A stretch of 64,000 nucleotides of DNA from Allium sativum (Eukaryota > Streptophyta > Magnoliopsida > Asparagales > Amaryllidaceae). Below, piece by piece: positions 1 to 10,911 of the stretch (within the stretch, counting starts at the first letter, position 1; each line of letters begins with the position of its first letter). The position numbers and the translations under genes are program-made. The stretch lies in the NCBI GenBank assembly GCA_030737875.1, contig CM060919.1, forward strand, positions 802,635,160 through 802,699,159. Reading direction: 5' to 3'. The notes below the pieces were generated by a model that saw nothing but the letters and a program-made list of their open reading frames with translations, did no database searches and was not told where the DNA came from.

Positions 1-371
1 GCATAAGCATTAAATATAACCAATTAACGCTCATACAGTCTGTCAATTAAACGATCGACATACCACTAAACAATTGGGATTAGTGTACGTCAAATATCAT
101 CCCAACACCCGTGTGGGGTTTCAATCCACAAACACTGAATATTATTTGTGCAGTTGGGCGACGTGTAAAATTTATCGTTCCAATCAATATCCTTCAAATA
201 GATATACATATACAAACCGTTCGGTTTGTAAATGAATATTTATTTATTCACATTCACGTTAAAAAATATATTTTTAACGATGATTAATTTATTTCCACAC
301 ATGAATGTTTTATTATCCATTTCACATCAACATCGCAAACAAACTTCACAACACATCAAACAAGCATACAA

Positions 372-419
372 GTCATCCATGGTCTGTGGACGACGGGTGT
401 CGGGTGCAGCTAAGCACCG
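372..419 (-). other. Paired hairpin module in giant LTR (A-left)
   Basis: Two adjacent inverted repeats. Hairpin 1 (372-394) pairs GTCATCCA with TGGACGAC around a 7-nt loop; the one A/C mismatch is a G-U pair on the minus, element-sense, strand. Hairpin 2 (about 402-418) pairs GGTGC with GCACC. Equivalent modules are at 7599-7640, 47582-47626, 55452-55496 and, hairpin 1 only, 39740-39760. Confidence 0.6.
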
Positions 420-463
420 TCTGCCTCCTAGTATATATTTTTAACTAGAAAACAAGATTTAAA

Positions 464-478
464 GTGAGAAGTTCTCAC
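464..478. repeat. Conserved perfect palindrome in giant LTR (A-left)
   Basis: GTGAGAAGTTCTCAC, 7-bp arms around one base. The same palindrome occurs at 7683-7697, 47673-47689 and 55543-55559 (8-bp arms, GGTGAGAA/TTCTCACC, in copy B). Function unknown; candidate protein site or RNA hairpin. Confidence 0.7.
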
Positions 479-569
479 CGAGGGTTCAACTCCGTTGTGC
501 TTTACTTCTGAACTTCTGAACTGTTTGGATTTGTTTGAAATTCCAATGCAGTCCTTTTCACGCTGTTCA

Positions 570-1110
570 TATATAAAAATTATATTTTTATTGCTTCACT
601 CCAATAAATAAAAATCACATTTTTATTTCTACTTCATATATTTTTACAACGCTTCTTTCTATATAAAAATTATATTTTTATATTTCTACTTCATATATAA
701 AGATCGAATTTTTATTTCACTTTCATATAAAGAAAAATCACATTTTTATTTACTAAAAATTATATTTTTACACAACCAAAGATCGTATTTTTACCCTATT
801 AAAAAATCTAATCTTTTCTTCTATAAAAATGTAATCTTTTCATATAGAAAAATATAATCTTTCCCTTATAAAATCAAATCTTTTTATTCAAGAAAAATCA
901 AACAAATCAAATCTTTTTATTCAAGAAAAATCAAACCTTTTCTTATGATAAAAATCAGATCTTTTTATTCAAGAAAAATCAAACCTTTTCTTATGATAAA
1001 AATCAAATCTTTTCTCACATTAAAAATCAAGTCCTTATCATGATAAAAATCACAACTTTGCATAAATATAAATCACTACTTTTCTTAAATAAAAATCATT
1101 ACTTAATAAA
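570..1110. repeat. Array of short A/T palindromes (A-left LTR)
   Basis: About fifteen units of the form ATAAAAAT-n-ATTTTTAT or degenerate versions, spaced 20-45 bp, for example ATAAAAATTATATTTTTAT. On the element strand the tract is T-rich and directly follows a GTAAGT. Matching arrays lie at about 7789-8340, 47785-48480 and 55655-56350, with a looser one in the solo LTR at 38690-39310. Confidence 0.7.
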
Positions 1111-1236
1111 ATGTTTTTCTATAAATTAAAACTGGTTTAAATACTTTAAAGCTGATTTCCTATAAACATTTAAAACTGAAAATCATTTACATTCTAAATT
1201 GAAAGTCATTTTACAAATAAAGAGAAATAAATAAGA

Positions 1237-1600
1237 ACTTACAGGTGGTTAGAAGGGGGGGTGTCTGCGCGTCACTAAAGGGGGAGGAGGAGATGGAGTC
1301 GCGGCCGGCGGTGGAAGGCCGAGGTGGCGTGGGCTGATTTGGGTTGCGGTGATTTAAGTGGAAGGAGGGAAGAGAGGGCACAATTTTCTACTGGGAGAAG
1401 GGGAGGAGAGAGAGGCGGTGGGGGGGGGGATGGAGGAAGAGGGAAACGAGGGGGAGGGGATCGCGCTCCGACGGCGGCGCCCTGATCGGAGGAGCGACGA
1501 CTCCTCCTTCATCTTCTTTTCTTTTTTCTTTTTTTAGTTCTGAATGAAGGGGGGGAGGAGTGTAGAGGAGATGGAAAGAAAATAGGGGGGCTTATAGAAA
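1237..1600 (-). promoter_or_regulatory. Putative LTR promoter and GC-rich leader exon (A-left)
   Basis: Read on the minus strand: a TATAAG-like box (complement near 1591-1598), a C/T-rich stretch, about 300 nt of GC-rich sequence, then GTAAGT (complement 1237-1242), followed by the T-rich array. The order resembles a plant promoter with first exon and 5' splice site. Inferred only from motif order and its recurrence in the other LTRs. Confidence 0.4.
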
Positions 1601-2488
1601 AAGTTTAATTATATTAATTTAATTATCCAAAAAGTAACTTTTTATTTCGACTTCGAAACGAGGCCCACCGAATGTCATCCATAGCTAATTACCCCCATTC
1701 CGAACACAATGGGATATGTTTCATAAGCTGATTCGATTGTTTCGATCAGTTTCCGCCAAAATCAAAATATAAATCTATATATTGAATTTGAACACGCATT
1801 TCATTTTACCGGGGCCACATACTAACTCTAAAAATTCCCAAAAAATATTTTCTAGCTTCGTATGACGATACAATCCTAACTAAAACTAATTTCATCAATT
1901 TCTGAGACCGTTTGAAAAATGGCCATTTTCCAGTCGATTAAAATCAACTGAAACTGGTCAAACGCGTTTTCCACGCTCACATATTGTTCAGAAAATTATG
2001 AATTTTGGAACCTAGCAATAACTTGACATCACGGATCCAACAAAAGTGGTTTCGTCGAAAACAGAGGTCGTTTGCAAAATTTCCATTTTTAAGGGCCAGA
2101 ATTCCATAGCGACTATTCTGAATTTTCAACTGGGCATAACTTTTTATCCCCGCTATGAAATTTCACATTTTCGGATTCGTTGGAAAGATATTCTCAATTA
2201 GATTCTAATATTTTTGGTTTCACTAAAATCCGGTTTATTTTGAATCCTGTACACTCATTTGAAATTTGAAATCGAATTATCGACTACTGCACCATTTTCA
2301 ATTCCTTTTATATTTAAAATAAAATATTTATATTCTAACGTCGATCTATATAAATATATACGTTCTATTTCTAATTAAAATAAATTTCTCGTCGTTATTA
2401 TTTAAAATAATCTATTTAAATAATCAAAATTCATTAAAATTGCCAAAATAAATTTTTTAAATTGGCTTAGAATATCCAGGTTATTACA

Positions 2489-2512
2489 ATCTCTCCCACT
2501 TAAAACTTTTCG
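2489..2512 (-). promoter_or_regulatory. Polypurine tract of giant element A
   Basis: On the minus strand AAGTTTTAAGTGGGAGAGAT immediately precedes the LTR start TGTAATAACC. This is where plus-strand DNA synthesis would be primed. Confidence 0.75.
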
Positions 2513-3513
2513 TCCCCGATAAGGAACGAAGCCGAAAGTTGTTTTACAAACCAACTCAACTTCCATTATTTTCATTACAGCTTAAGTTCTTCAACTTTTC
2601 AGTTTCTAAGAAATTTTCAAATTTTTCAAAAAATTGGCTAACACCCTAAGTTCCCGAAAAATTTCGCCATAACCTCCCCTGCACCGGGAGCTTCGGGATA
2701 TTTCAAATAGCCTCCCATGGCCCTCATCAATCCAAAAAGAAAAAGAAACAGCCAAGCGGCTAGCCAATCGGCTCATAAAATTATCCAAACCTAATAAATT
2801 TGTAAACATGTACCTATTTGTCGGGCAAACAATTTTATTCTTCTTCTCTAGCCTCCTTGCTATGACCTATTCAATGTAAGTACATGTATATGCATGCAAT
2901 TGTAATCATGTTTCAATACAATTCACTTTTTGGTTCAATTTGGCATAATGGTTCAAAATTATCAAACCAATAATCAAACAACACAACCACTAATCAATTA
3001 GTGAATTAGAATTTCAAACACATAACTTTAATACATAGTCAAAAATCATATATTTGATGCCAAATCACAACAAATAATCCTATGTAAGTTTTGGTTCTCA
3101 CACCAGTCAATGGAAATATATAGAAATCCCACTTTCGAAACTCGAAAACAAATACTGATGATGTTGCAATCATCATCAGAATTGTCCCTGGGCGACTAGA
3201 GTGTGATTCTACATCTATCAAGTATATTAAAACTTCGAATATACGTTCATGATGCGTATATGCAAAATCTTTATGTACTCGATTGTCCAAATCAATATAA
3301 AATGAATAATCAAATACAAATAATATGGTTTAAATTTTCAAAACAAAACTTGTTTTCATTTTCATTTTTAAAAATATACTCTTCACACTCGTTCTAGGAT
3401 ACTACTAATCCTATCCCTAACGAGTTATTCTCATTGGATATTACTAATACAATCTCTGATGAATCCTTTCGTTTGGTTCTAACGTGTCTTGTTCTCGAGC
3501 TCTGTAAACCAAA

Positions 3514-3525
3514 GCTCTGATACCA
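3514..3525 (-). promoter_or_regulatory. Primer-binding site, initiator tRNA-Met type (A)
   Basis: The minus strand reads TGGTATCAGAGC, complementary to the 3' end of plant initiator tRNA-Met, 3 nt from the LTR end at 3529. Confidence 0.85.
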
Positions 3526-4822
3526 TGATATAACGACCCGAACTTCCCCGTAAAGGAAAGTTTGGATTGCTTTGACGACAAGACCAATCGGAACACAAAC
3601 AGAAGAACATTTCATTGTTTATTACAACAATTCCATCAGAATACAGGAATATACAGAGTATGAATAAATATTACACATTTGAAAAATATCAGAGATTTAA
3701 ATTACATTTAAATACATAGCAGCAGAAAAATAAAACAAAACATAACTGAAAGAAATATGCGGATACAGAGCTTTCTGAATATCACTTCAGCTACAAACCA
3801 GGATCCTGTGAATAGAAATCTGTAAAACCCAACTACTAGCTGCTCGTGTCGAAAATAAGGGCACCCAGAGTTTAGGTTAAAACAATAAACTCCAGGTCAG
3901 TCATGTGACTGGTGTGAGAACTAAAACAGTTATTAATCTTTATTCTTAAAGTTAGGTTAATCAAGGGACCACACCGTATAACACAGAACGGGTTTCCTCC
4001 CAAGAATACCAGTGCATAAAACAAACAGCGCAATGCTAAATAAAGAAAAATGAAGCTATTATAGGACCCAGGTCCCATCACACAATGCAACGCAAGCCGG
4101 AGGATAGGGTTTTACCTTATAATAGCCAAAGAATGCTTGATACGTCTAAAAACAGATTATTTTGATATCACTATAAGTATACAGTGTCAAAACAATTTCA
4201 ATCATAAGTATCATTCATAGGCGGCATAGCTACCATCTATTATGTCGCCATACTAGGTTCTACAAATAAAACCAAATTATCACGTATTGGAAATTGGATT
4301 CCATCCTGAGTCGAGGCAAGGGGCAAGCTCCTCTCCGTTCGAGACACTCTAACAAATGTCTCAGGACCACACACAGCGATCCTTGGAATCGATTGGGCCG
4401 GTCCTCTCTTACTTTTGAGGATTAGTTATTCCTGAATAAACGTTTCCCGATCCTATCAGACCTATATAATGGTCTGTACGTCGGCTCAAATAGTGCCAGT
4501 TATTGACCATATATTCGAGGCGCCTCGCATTCCAACAACCACACAGGTAAAAAGTATATAAATGTCAGGGCTGGTAGGTCACTAACATCACCCATAGCTA
4601 GAAAGAATCGTCGTGTTCTCCCAACGTCCTTATCCCGTTTTTGACTCATACCGAGATGTGAGGCTCGCGAATTCACGCTATACACAAAGCTATGCCACCA
4701 AGGCCGTGCTTTGATCATCAACCACAAGACTTTACTTTTCAACAGAAGCCTTGATCATTTGCCACTTAGGCATGCCACACAGGCAATTCACTCCATGCGA
4801 CTGATGTCCATCGATATACAAC

Positions 4823-4845
4823 CTCTGAGCTCGTGCGTCTCAGAG
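4823..4845 (-). other. Conserved CTCTGAG hairpin (A-right LTR)
   Basis: CTCTGAG and CTCAGAG arms around a 9-nt loop, perfect 7-bp stem. Recurs at 37535-37557 (one substitution), 44177-44199 and 52047-52069. Confidence 0.6.
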
Positions 4846-6950
4846 AAGGGCGTTAAGCAAGAGAATAAATTCTCTGCCGCCAAACAGATGTATATTTAAT
4901 AGAGATCAATCAACACAGAATAAAATCCAATGTCAGACACACAGTCCATTTACAAGTTCGTTCTGGGTCTGAACGAAACCGGAGGCACTTTCCTCGCATA
5001 TCCATCGATCTCCAAGTACGTCTGGACGATCACCAACTGATTCCCTCCTCTTGGGTGTACAGCCCAATCAAGATCATCAATAATCATCCAAACAATGTGA
5101 AGACTTATGGTCTTCAACCACCGTCTTCATCTATGACTTATCGTCTAATCGGTTATTCAGAATGGGTATAAACCCGGCCTTTCCGAATAACCCGCGTATA
5201 TAATAAACAATTGTTACACAAACACAATATACGCCTCATTCCAATTCAGAATATTCTTTTATTCAAATTTTCACATTCTTAGGGAAAGGTTCCTATTAAT
5301 TTTATCAAAGATAAATTCTTCTAAATTTATTCTTTAATCTTCCCTTGGATATCATTTCAAACCATGTTAAGGTTTTCCAAACTAGTCGGGATTAGCGAAC
5401 CACACCGAAGTAATTATTTGTTTTATTTCCTAATCCCAACCTATTCATCCCATGGAGCAAAACTGGTAATACTCCATATCTAACGCCACGGTGTTATTGG
5501 TAAATATTCATTACCGTTTCACGTTCAAATCTAATTAAAGATTTAACTATCGCTTTGGAGAAAACTAGTGATACTCCATCCTCGATCACTTTAATCTAAT
5601 TAAAGATTCATCTCCACTTAGTTTTAATCTTCCCAAAAATCAATATCCTGTCTTTAATTGGGTTAAAGAACCAACGTCATCTAAAACATAGTTCACGATA
5701 AACCCAAAACCAATTTAAATTCAATTCCAATTAAATATTATTTAATTGGTACACTTCCTTAAATTTAAATAGAAAGATTTAACCTTTTTCTCAACTGGTC
5801 TTAAGAACAGTGTTAATGAAGACACCATTGACGACAAACCCAAATCATGTTTGATATTAAATACAAGGCTCTGAATAGAAAATATATCGGCTAATATTCA
5901 ATATCAAATTCTACGACCAACAAATATCGTATTGGAAATAACGATATAAATATATCTTTCAAATTTCCATAACAATATCTGTATAATCACGAAATCCAAC
6001 ATCGAAATATTCCAAAGACAATTTCAATTCAAATCCATTTCCACTTTATATATTGGGAATTCTGGTTATTTTCAAAACCATTTCAAATCCATTTTTTTTT
6101 AAATAAATGGGATTATAAATCTAGTTCAAAACTAGTTCATTTCGTTAAAAATTTATTTTTATCTTTTCAAATTTGGAATTTTTCACCCTAATTCTTCACA
6201 AATCACTTCTTATGATTTTACACAAATTATTGATATTTTTAATAATTTTATCAAGGCCCATACAGTCGAATTCCAAATCCAGCCGTTAGATTTCAAATCT
6301 CTAATATTCATTAGAAAGCTCTTTTCGATACGAACCCAACGGTTCCAGTTTAAGAGAATCCGACAGTCGGATCTCCCGTAACATCCATTCGAAGTCAGTG
6401 GTCGAAATTCACAAACTGCCGCGGCGCGGCGCGTTCTATTCAGGCCATTATATATGTAATATATATATATATATATATTATATTTCGTCGATTTCCTTTT
6501 AAAACGTATTCTATAAATCGTTTTAAATTCGTTTTCGAAACGATTTCAACTTCATATTCAATTTCGAATCAAAATTGAATATTCCACATCATCGATATAC
6601 AAATGATAATATTTTCAAAACGTTATATTTTGAAATCACTTCCTTTTCTATAATCATTATAAAAACGAATATAATCGATATAAATATCGTTCGCGTCAAA
6701 ATGGCGCATCTCTAATCAACACGGTTTTATATATTTCAATAACGTCGTTATTCTATTCAACAAATGAATATTTATTCTATTCAACACATGTATCTATATT
6801 TCTTTCAACACATGAATATTCTCAACACATGAGTATCATCAACACATGACTATTTTTGTTATTTAATATATTTTATAAAATTATGATAAAGATGTAAATT
6901 TTATTGTTTAAAATATTTTACTCAACACATGAATATTTTCAACACACGAA

Positions 6951-7080
6951 TATTCTTTATTCTATTCAACACATGAATATATATCTTATTCAACACATGA
7001 ATATTCTTTATTCTATTCAAAACATGAATATATATTTTATTCAACACATGAATATTCTTTATTCTATTCAACACATGATT
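6951..7080. repeat. 51-bp minisatellite of CAACACATGAATAT units
   Basis: Units beginning TATTCTTTATTCTATTCAA recur at 6951, 7002 and 7053 (period 51 bp). Because 51 is a multiple of 3, both strands stay open as repetitive frames. I regard these as by-products, not genes. Confidence 0.75.
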
Positions 7081-7598
7081 ATATATTTTATAATTTTCTT
7101 TATTTTCCCAATTGGAATGAGGCCCAATCAATTACCATATAATGTTAATTATATGGATTCCATACAACACATGTATATAATAGCAACGATAAATAATCAA
7201 CCATCATCCAAAGTGCACCACACAACTGTATAAGCATTAAATATAACTAATTAACGATCATACAGTCTGTCAATCAAACAATCGACATACCACTAAACAA
7301 TTGGGATTGGTGTACGTATAATATCATCCCAAAACCCGTGTGGGGTTTAAATCCACAAACACTGAATATTATTTGTGCAGTTGGGCGACGTGTAAAATTT
7401 ATCGTCCCAATCAATATCCTTCAAATAGGTGTACATAAACAAACCGCCCGGTTTATAAATGAATATTTATTTATTCACATTCACGTTAAAAATTATATTT
7501 TTAACGATAATTAATTTATTTCCACACATGACTGTTTTATTATCCATTTCACATCAACATCACAAACAAACTTCACAACACATCAAACAAGCATACAA

Positions 7599-7640
7599 GT
7601 CGTCCATGGTCTGTGGACGACGGTGCTGCTAAGCACCGTC
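7599..7640 (-). other. Paired hairpin module in giant LTR (A-right)
   Basis: Hairpin 1: GTCGTCCA pairs perfectly with TGGACGAC (7599-7621). Hairpin 2: GACGGTGCT pairs perfectly with AGCACCGTC around a 4-nt loop (7619-7640). They share three bases, so the full stems would be alternatives or slightly shortened. Confidence 0.65.
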
Positions 7641-7788
7641 TGCCTCCTAGTATATATTTTAAACTAGAAAACAAGATTTAAAGTGAGAAGTTCTCACCGA
7701 GGGTTCCACTCCGTCGTGCTTTACTTCTGAACTTCTGAACCGTTTGGATTTGTTTGATATTCCAATGCAGTCCTTTTCACGCTGTTCA

Positions 7789-8340
7789 TATATAAAAATT
7801 ATATTTTTATTGCTTCACTCCAATAAATAAAAATCACATTTTTATTTCTACTTCATATATTTTTACAACGCTTCTTTCTATATAAAAATTATATTTTTAT
7901 ATTTCTACTTCATATATAAAGATCGAATTTTTATTTCACTTTCATATAAAGAAAAATCACATTTTTATTTACTAAAAATTATATTTTTACATAACCAAAG
8001 ATCGTATTTTTACCCTATTAAAAATCTAATCATTTCTTCTATAAAAATGTAATCTTTTCATATATAAAAATATAATCTTTCCCTTATAAAATCAAATCTT
8101 TTTATTCAAGAAAAATCAAACCTTTTCTTATGATAAAAATCAAATCTTTTTATTCAAGAAAAATCAAACCTTTTCTTATGATAAAAATCAAATCTTTTTA
8201 TTCAAGAAAAATCAAACCTTTTCTTATGATAAAAATCAAATCTTTTCTCACATTTAAAATCAAATCCTTATCATGTTAAAAATCACAACTTTGCATAAAT
8301 AAAAATCACTACTTTTCTTAAATAAAAATCATTACTTAAT
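7789..8340. repeat. Array of short A/T palindromes (A-right LTR)
   Basis: Same organisation as the array near 570-1110, with a locally amplified 60-bp unit (8095-8245) containing AAATCTTTTTATTCAAG and AAACCTTTTCTTATG. Confidence 0.7.
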
Positions 8341-8469
8341 AAATTGTTTTTCTATAAATTAAAACTGGTTTAAATACTTTAAAACTGATTACCTATAAAC
8401 ATTTAAAACTGAAAATCATTTACATTCTAAATTGAAAGTCATTTTACAAATAAAGAGAAACAAATAAGA

Positions 8470-8850
8470 ACTTACAGGTGGTTAGAAGGGGGGTGTCTAC
8501 GCGTCACTGAAGGGGGAGGAGGGGATGGAGTCGTGACCGGCGGTGGAAGGCCGAGGTGGCGGTGGCGTGGGCTGATTTGGGTTGCGGTGGTTTAAGTGGA
8601 AGGAGGGAAGAGAGGGCGCGGTTTTGTACTGAGAGAAGGGGAGGAGAGAGAGGCGGTGGGGGAGATGGAGGAAGAGGGAAACGGGGGGGGCTCGCGCTCC
8701 GACGGCGGCGCGCCAGGAGGCACGACGGCGCCCTGATCGGAGGAGCGACGGCTCCTCCTTCTTCTTTTTTTAGTTCTGAATGAAGAACGGGGGGGGGGGG
8801 GGGGGAGGGAGTGTAAAGGAGTTGGAAAGAAAATGGGGGGGGGGACTTAT
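8470..8850 (-). promoter_or_regulatory. Putative LTR promoter and GC-rich leader (A-right)
   Basis: GTAAGT on the minus strand (complement 8470-8475) ends a GC-rich block of about 330 bp preceded by a 17-nt C run (G run on plus). The TATA-like box seen in the left LTR is degraded here (ACTTATTG on plus). Homology with 1237-1600 supports the placement. Confidence 0.35.
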
Positions 8851-9744
8851 TGAAAAAGTTTAATTATATTAATTTAATTATCCTAAAAGTAACTTTTTAT
8901 TTCGACTTCGAAATGAGGCCCACCGACTGTCGTCTATAGCTAATTACCCCCATTCCGAACACAATGGGATATGTTTCGTAAGCTGATTCGATCAGTTTTC
9001 GTCAAAATCAAAATATAAATCTATATATTGAATTTGAATGCGCATTTCATTTTACCGGGGCCACATACTAACTCTAAAAATTCCCGAAAAATATTTTCTA
9101 GCTTCATATTGACGATACGGTCCTAACCAAAACTAATTTCATCAATTTCTGAGACCGTTTGGAAAATGGCCATTTTCCAGTCGATTAAAATCAACTAAAA
9201 CTGGTCAAACGCGTTTTCCATTGCCACGCTCATATATTGATTCAGAAAATTATGAATTTGGAACCTAGCAATAACTTGACCTCACGGATCCAACAAAAGT
9301 GGTTTCGTCAAAAACCGAGGTCGTTTGCAAAAATTTCCATTTTTAAGGGCCAGAATTCCGTAGCGACTATTCTGAATTTTCAACTGGGCATAACTTTTTA
9401 TCCCCGCAATGAAATTTCAATTTTTCGGATTCATTGGAAAGATATTCTCAATTAGATTCTAATATTTTTTGTTCCACTAAAATCCGGTTTATTTTGTATC
9501 CTGTACACTCATTTGGAATTTGAAATCGAATTATCGAACTACCGCGCCATTTTCAATTCCTTTTATATTTAAAATAAAATATTTATATTCTAACGTCGAT
9601 CTATATAAATATATACGTTCTATTTCTATTTAAAATAAATTTCTCGTCGTTATTATTTAAAATAATCTATTTAAAATAATCAAAATTCATTAAAATTGCC
9701 AAAATAAAAATTTTAAATTGGCTCAGAATTTCCGGGTTATTACA

Positions 9745-10042
9745 CGCGACTTAAGTATTTAGATATTCCCAGTCATGACATGGTTTAAACGACATGATGC
9801 TAGCAGCTTGAGTGTAATGGTCACCATGAGGCACTGAACGCCTTAATTCCATGTTGTGTTCAATGACTTAGAATCATGCCGTGTAAACGACTTGGAACCA
9901 CCACGCGTCAGTGACTTAAAGTCATGTCGTGTGGATGACTGCATGATCCATGTCGTAGAAACGACTTGAATCAGTTATGTCGTGTGTCATCTTTCGTAAA
10001 TACTTCTTAGTTCTGAACTGCGTTCTAAGAACAGGGTTAACA
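9745..10042 (-). repeat. 3' LTR fragment of the Tat element
   Basis: Ends GGGTTAACA at 10042 on plus, so the LTR begins TGTTAACCC on minus, directly after a PPT. Only 298 bp are visible; the rest lies left of giant element A, outside the window. It contains about six units of about 25 bp related to CATGTCGTGTNNACGACTT (9850-9990), several able to fold as GTCGT/ACGAC stems. The LTR start resembles that of the gag-only element at 22848 (TGTTGACCC). Confidence 0.65.
9850..9990. repeat. About 25-bp hairpin-forming repeats in Tat LTR
   Basis: Units at about 9850, 9875, 9900, 9921, 9948 and 9974 share CATGTCGTG and ACGACTT. Examples: GTCGT-agaa-ACGAC (9952-9965) and GTCGT-gtgg-ATGAC (9926-9939). 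Related stems occur in the 3' region at 21614-21678. Confidence 0.6.
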
Positions 10043-10060
10043 TTTGCCCCTCGAAGTTCA
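10043..10060 (-). promoter_or_regulatory. Polypurine tract of the Tat element
   Basis: Minus strand TGAACTTCGAGGGGCAAA abuts the LTR start TGTTAACCC. The gag-only element has a very similar GGGGGGCAAAA tract before its LTR. Confidence 0.65.
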
Positions 10061-10223
10061 TGTTATTAGAAATAGCATGGGCTTCGAATCCTTATATTTC
10101 ATGACATCTTTTCCATGTATTTTAGTTAAGTTGTTAGGGTACTATTGGATTTATGTCGCAAGTCATCACCATGTCACGACTCGTGCTGGCCTCTCCATGC
10201 CACACGAAACCCTTAAGCCGCTT

Positions 10224-10290
10224 TGGGCTTCAATCTGAACTGACCTTGGCCCAATTATTTCAGCACCCCATATATTATTCCTAACCCTAT
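10224..10290 (+). promoter_or_regulatory. Putative promoter of the Tat antisense gene (site II, TATA, telo-box)
   Basis: In 67 bp: TGGGCTT (10224), GGCCCA (10248), CATATATTATT (10269) and AACCCTA (10283). TGGGCC/T site II elements and the telo-box are typical of plant housekeeping and translation-gene promoters. Spacing to the TATA-like box is sensible, and the antisense reading frame lies downstream on the same strand. Assignment is by motif and context only. Confidence 0.5.
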
Positions 10291-10911
10291 GTTCATTCCT
10301 ACTCCTCTTCTCATTCTAAGGTTTTATCTTGTTAATGGCGGATTAGGTCAAAGATATCGTCGCCTTCCTCATAAGAGATTTATTCAACCTAGTCGACGCC
10401 TTCATCTCAATCATTGCGACCAAATTCTGACCGACTTCAACGAACTCCATCAGCCCGATTCGAGACCCGTACTCTCGATTTTTGGAGAACTCTTCCTTCA
10501 ACAATCATTTCAGAGCTTAACACAATTAACTTTTAGATCCGAATTCCTTTTTTTTGGATGCTTGGACTTGTATAGAATTCAAGGATCTTTTCTTATTTCC
10601 GATAAAATGATGATCTTGTGAATCGATTTTGGCTATTTTGTGTTATTGAGATGCTTGTGAATCAAAAACAAGTTGAATTATAATGAGTATACTTGTGTAT
10701 GAGGGCTCTGAAATTCTTTGATTCTCTTTAAACCCCAACTTCTGTGTAATGCATACGGTTTGCATTTTATGTCGTTCCAGCGTCACGAGTTTCAAACCGT
10801 GCTTGAGCGACATGAATGTAACGCCATAAAAATCCTTAAATTGGTCGATGATAATCGTATGAGTTGTTCTTGAAGTTTTTTGTTATATCGCACATTAATT
10901 TCTTGCCGAAA
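10291..10911 (+). other. Leader / 5' untranslated part of the Tat antisense gene, interrupted by Tekay insertion
   Basis: No convincing coding frame. The 110-codon open frame at 10289-10621 has no recognisable domain. A possible weak 5' splice site (AAG/GTTTTATC at 10320-10321) could begin a 5'-UTR intron ending near 26695 (..TGTGTAG/A before the ATG). With the insertions removed that intron would be about 1 kb. Splice calls are tentative. Confidence 0.35.

Larger units (their letters stand above)
1..2488 (-). repeat. 3' LTR of giant element A, first 2.49 kb only (truncated by window)
   Basis: Ends on the plus strand with ..GGTTATTACA at 2488, directly before a polypurine-complement tract, so on the element strand this is the start of the 3' LTR. 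It contains, in plus-strand order, the paired hairpins at 372-419, a palindrome at 464-478, an A/T palindrome array (about 570-1110), a GC-rich block (about 1250-1560) and a conserved region of TTCGTCGAAA-type short repeats (about 1850-2250). All recur in the same order in the other LTR copies. Confidence 0.85.
2489..3528 (-). other. Internal region of giant element A (non-coding)
   Basis: 1040 bp between the LTRs. It holds a PPT at the left end and a PBS at the right end and nothing recognisable between. The longest open frame (minus, 3039-3290) is not preserved in the homologous interior of copy B at 49747-50790, where indels shift the frame. No gag, protease, RT or integrase motif. The region resembles B's interior in length and in scattered blocks, for example the CTCTTCACACTCGTTCTAGG block near 3379. 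Confidence 0.75.
1..9744 (-). mobile_element. Giant-LTR non-autonomous retrotransposon, copy A (partial, left LTR cut by window edge)
   Basis: The segments 1-2488 and about 7230-9744 are diverged copies of the same sequence, separated by a 1.04-kb interior and the rest of a 6.2-kb LTR. On the minus strand the LTR starts TGTAATAACC-like and ends CGTTATA (degenerate for TGTCACA-type ends in copy B). A PBS for initiator tRNA-Met lies next to the right LTR and a purine tract next to the left LTR, which fixes minus orientation. No coding capacity is seen in the interior. Sequence cgcga (9745-9749) would be the right half of the TSD; the left half is outside the window. The two LTRs differ visibly (several percent by eye), so this copy is older than B. 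It sits inside the 3' LTR of the Tat element. Confidence 0.85.
3529..9744 (-). repeat. 5' LTR of giant element A (6.2 kb)
   Basis: 6216 bp, from TATAACGACCCG at 3529 to GGTTATTACA at 9744. It shares with copy B the start block, the CTCTGAG hairpin (4823-4845), the CCGCGGCGCGGCG block (about 6418), CAACACATGAAT repeats (6770-7080), the paired hairpins (7599-7640), the palindrome (7683-7697), the A/T array, the GC-rich block (about 8480-8840) and the TTCGTCGAAA region (about 9080-9480). No gene is recognised. A 17-nt G run lies near 8789-8805. Confidence 0.85.

Noticed and set aside
6904..7233. Repetitive open frames on both strands over the CAACACATG minisatellite
   Set aside because: The 51-bp period keeps any frame open; overlapping opposite frames and low complexity argue against coding.
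10289..10621. 110-codon open frame after the antisense promoter as a separate protein
   Set aside because: No domain, unusual composition, and likely part of the untranslated leader; cannot support it.
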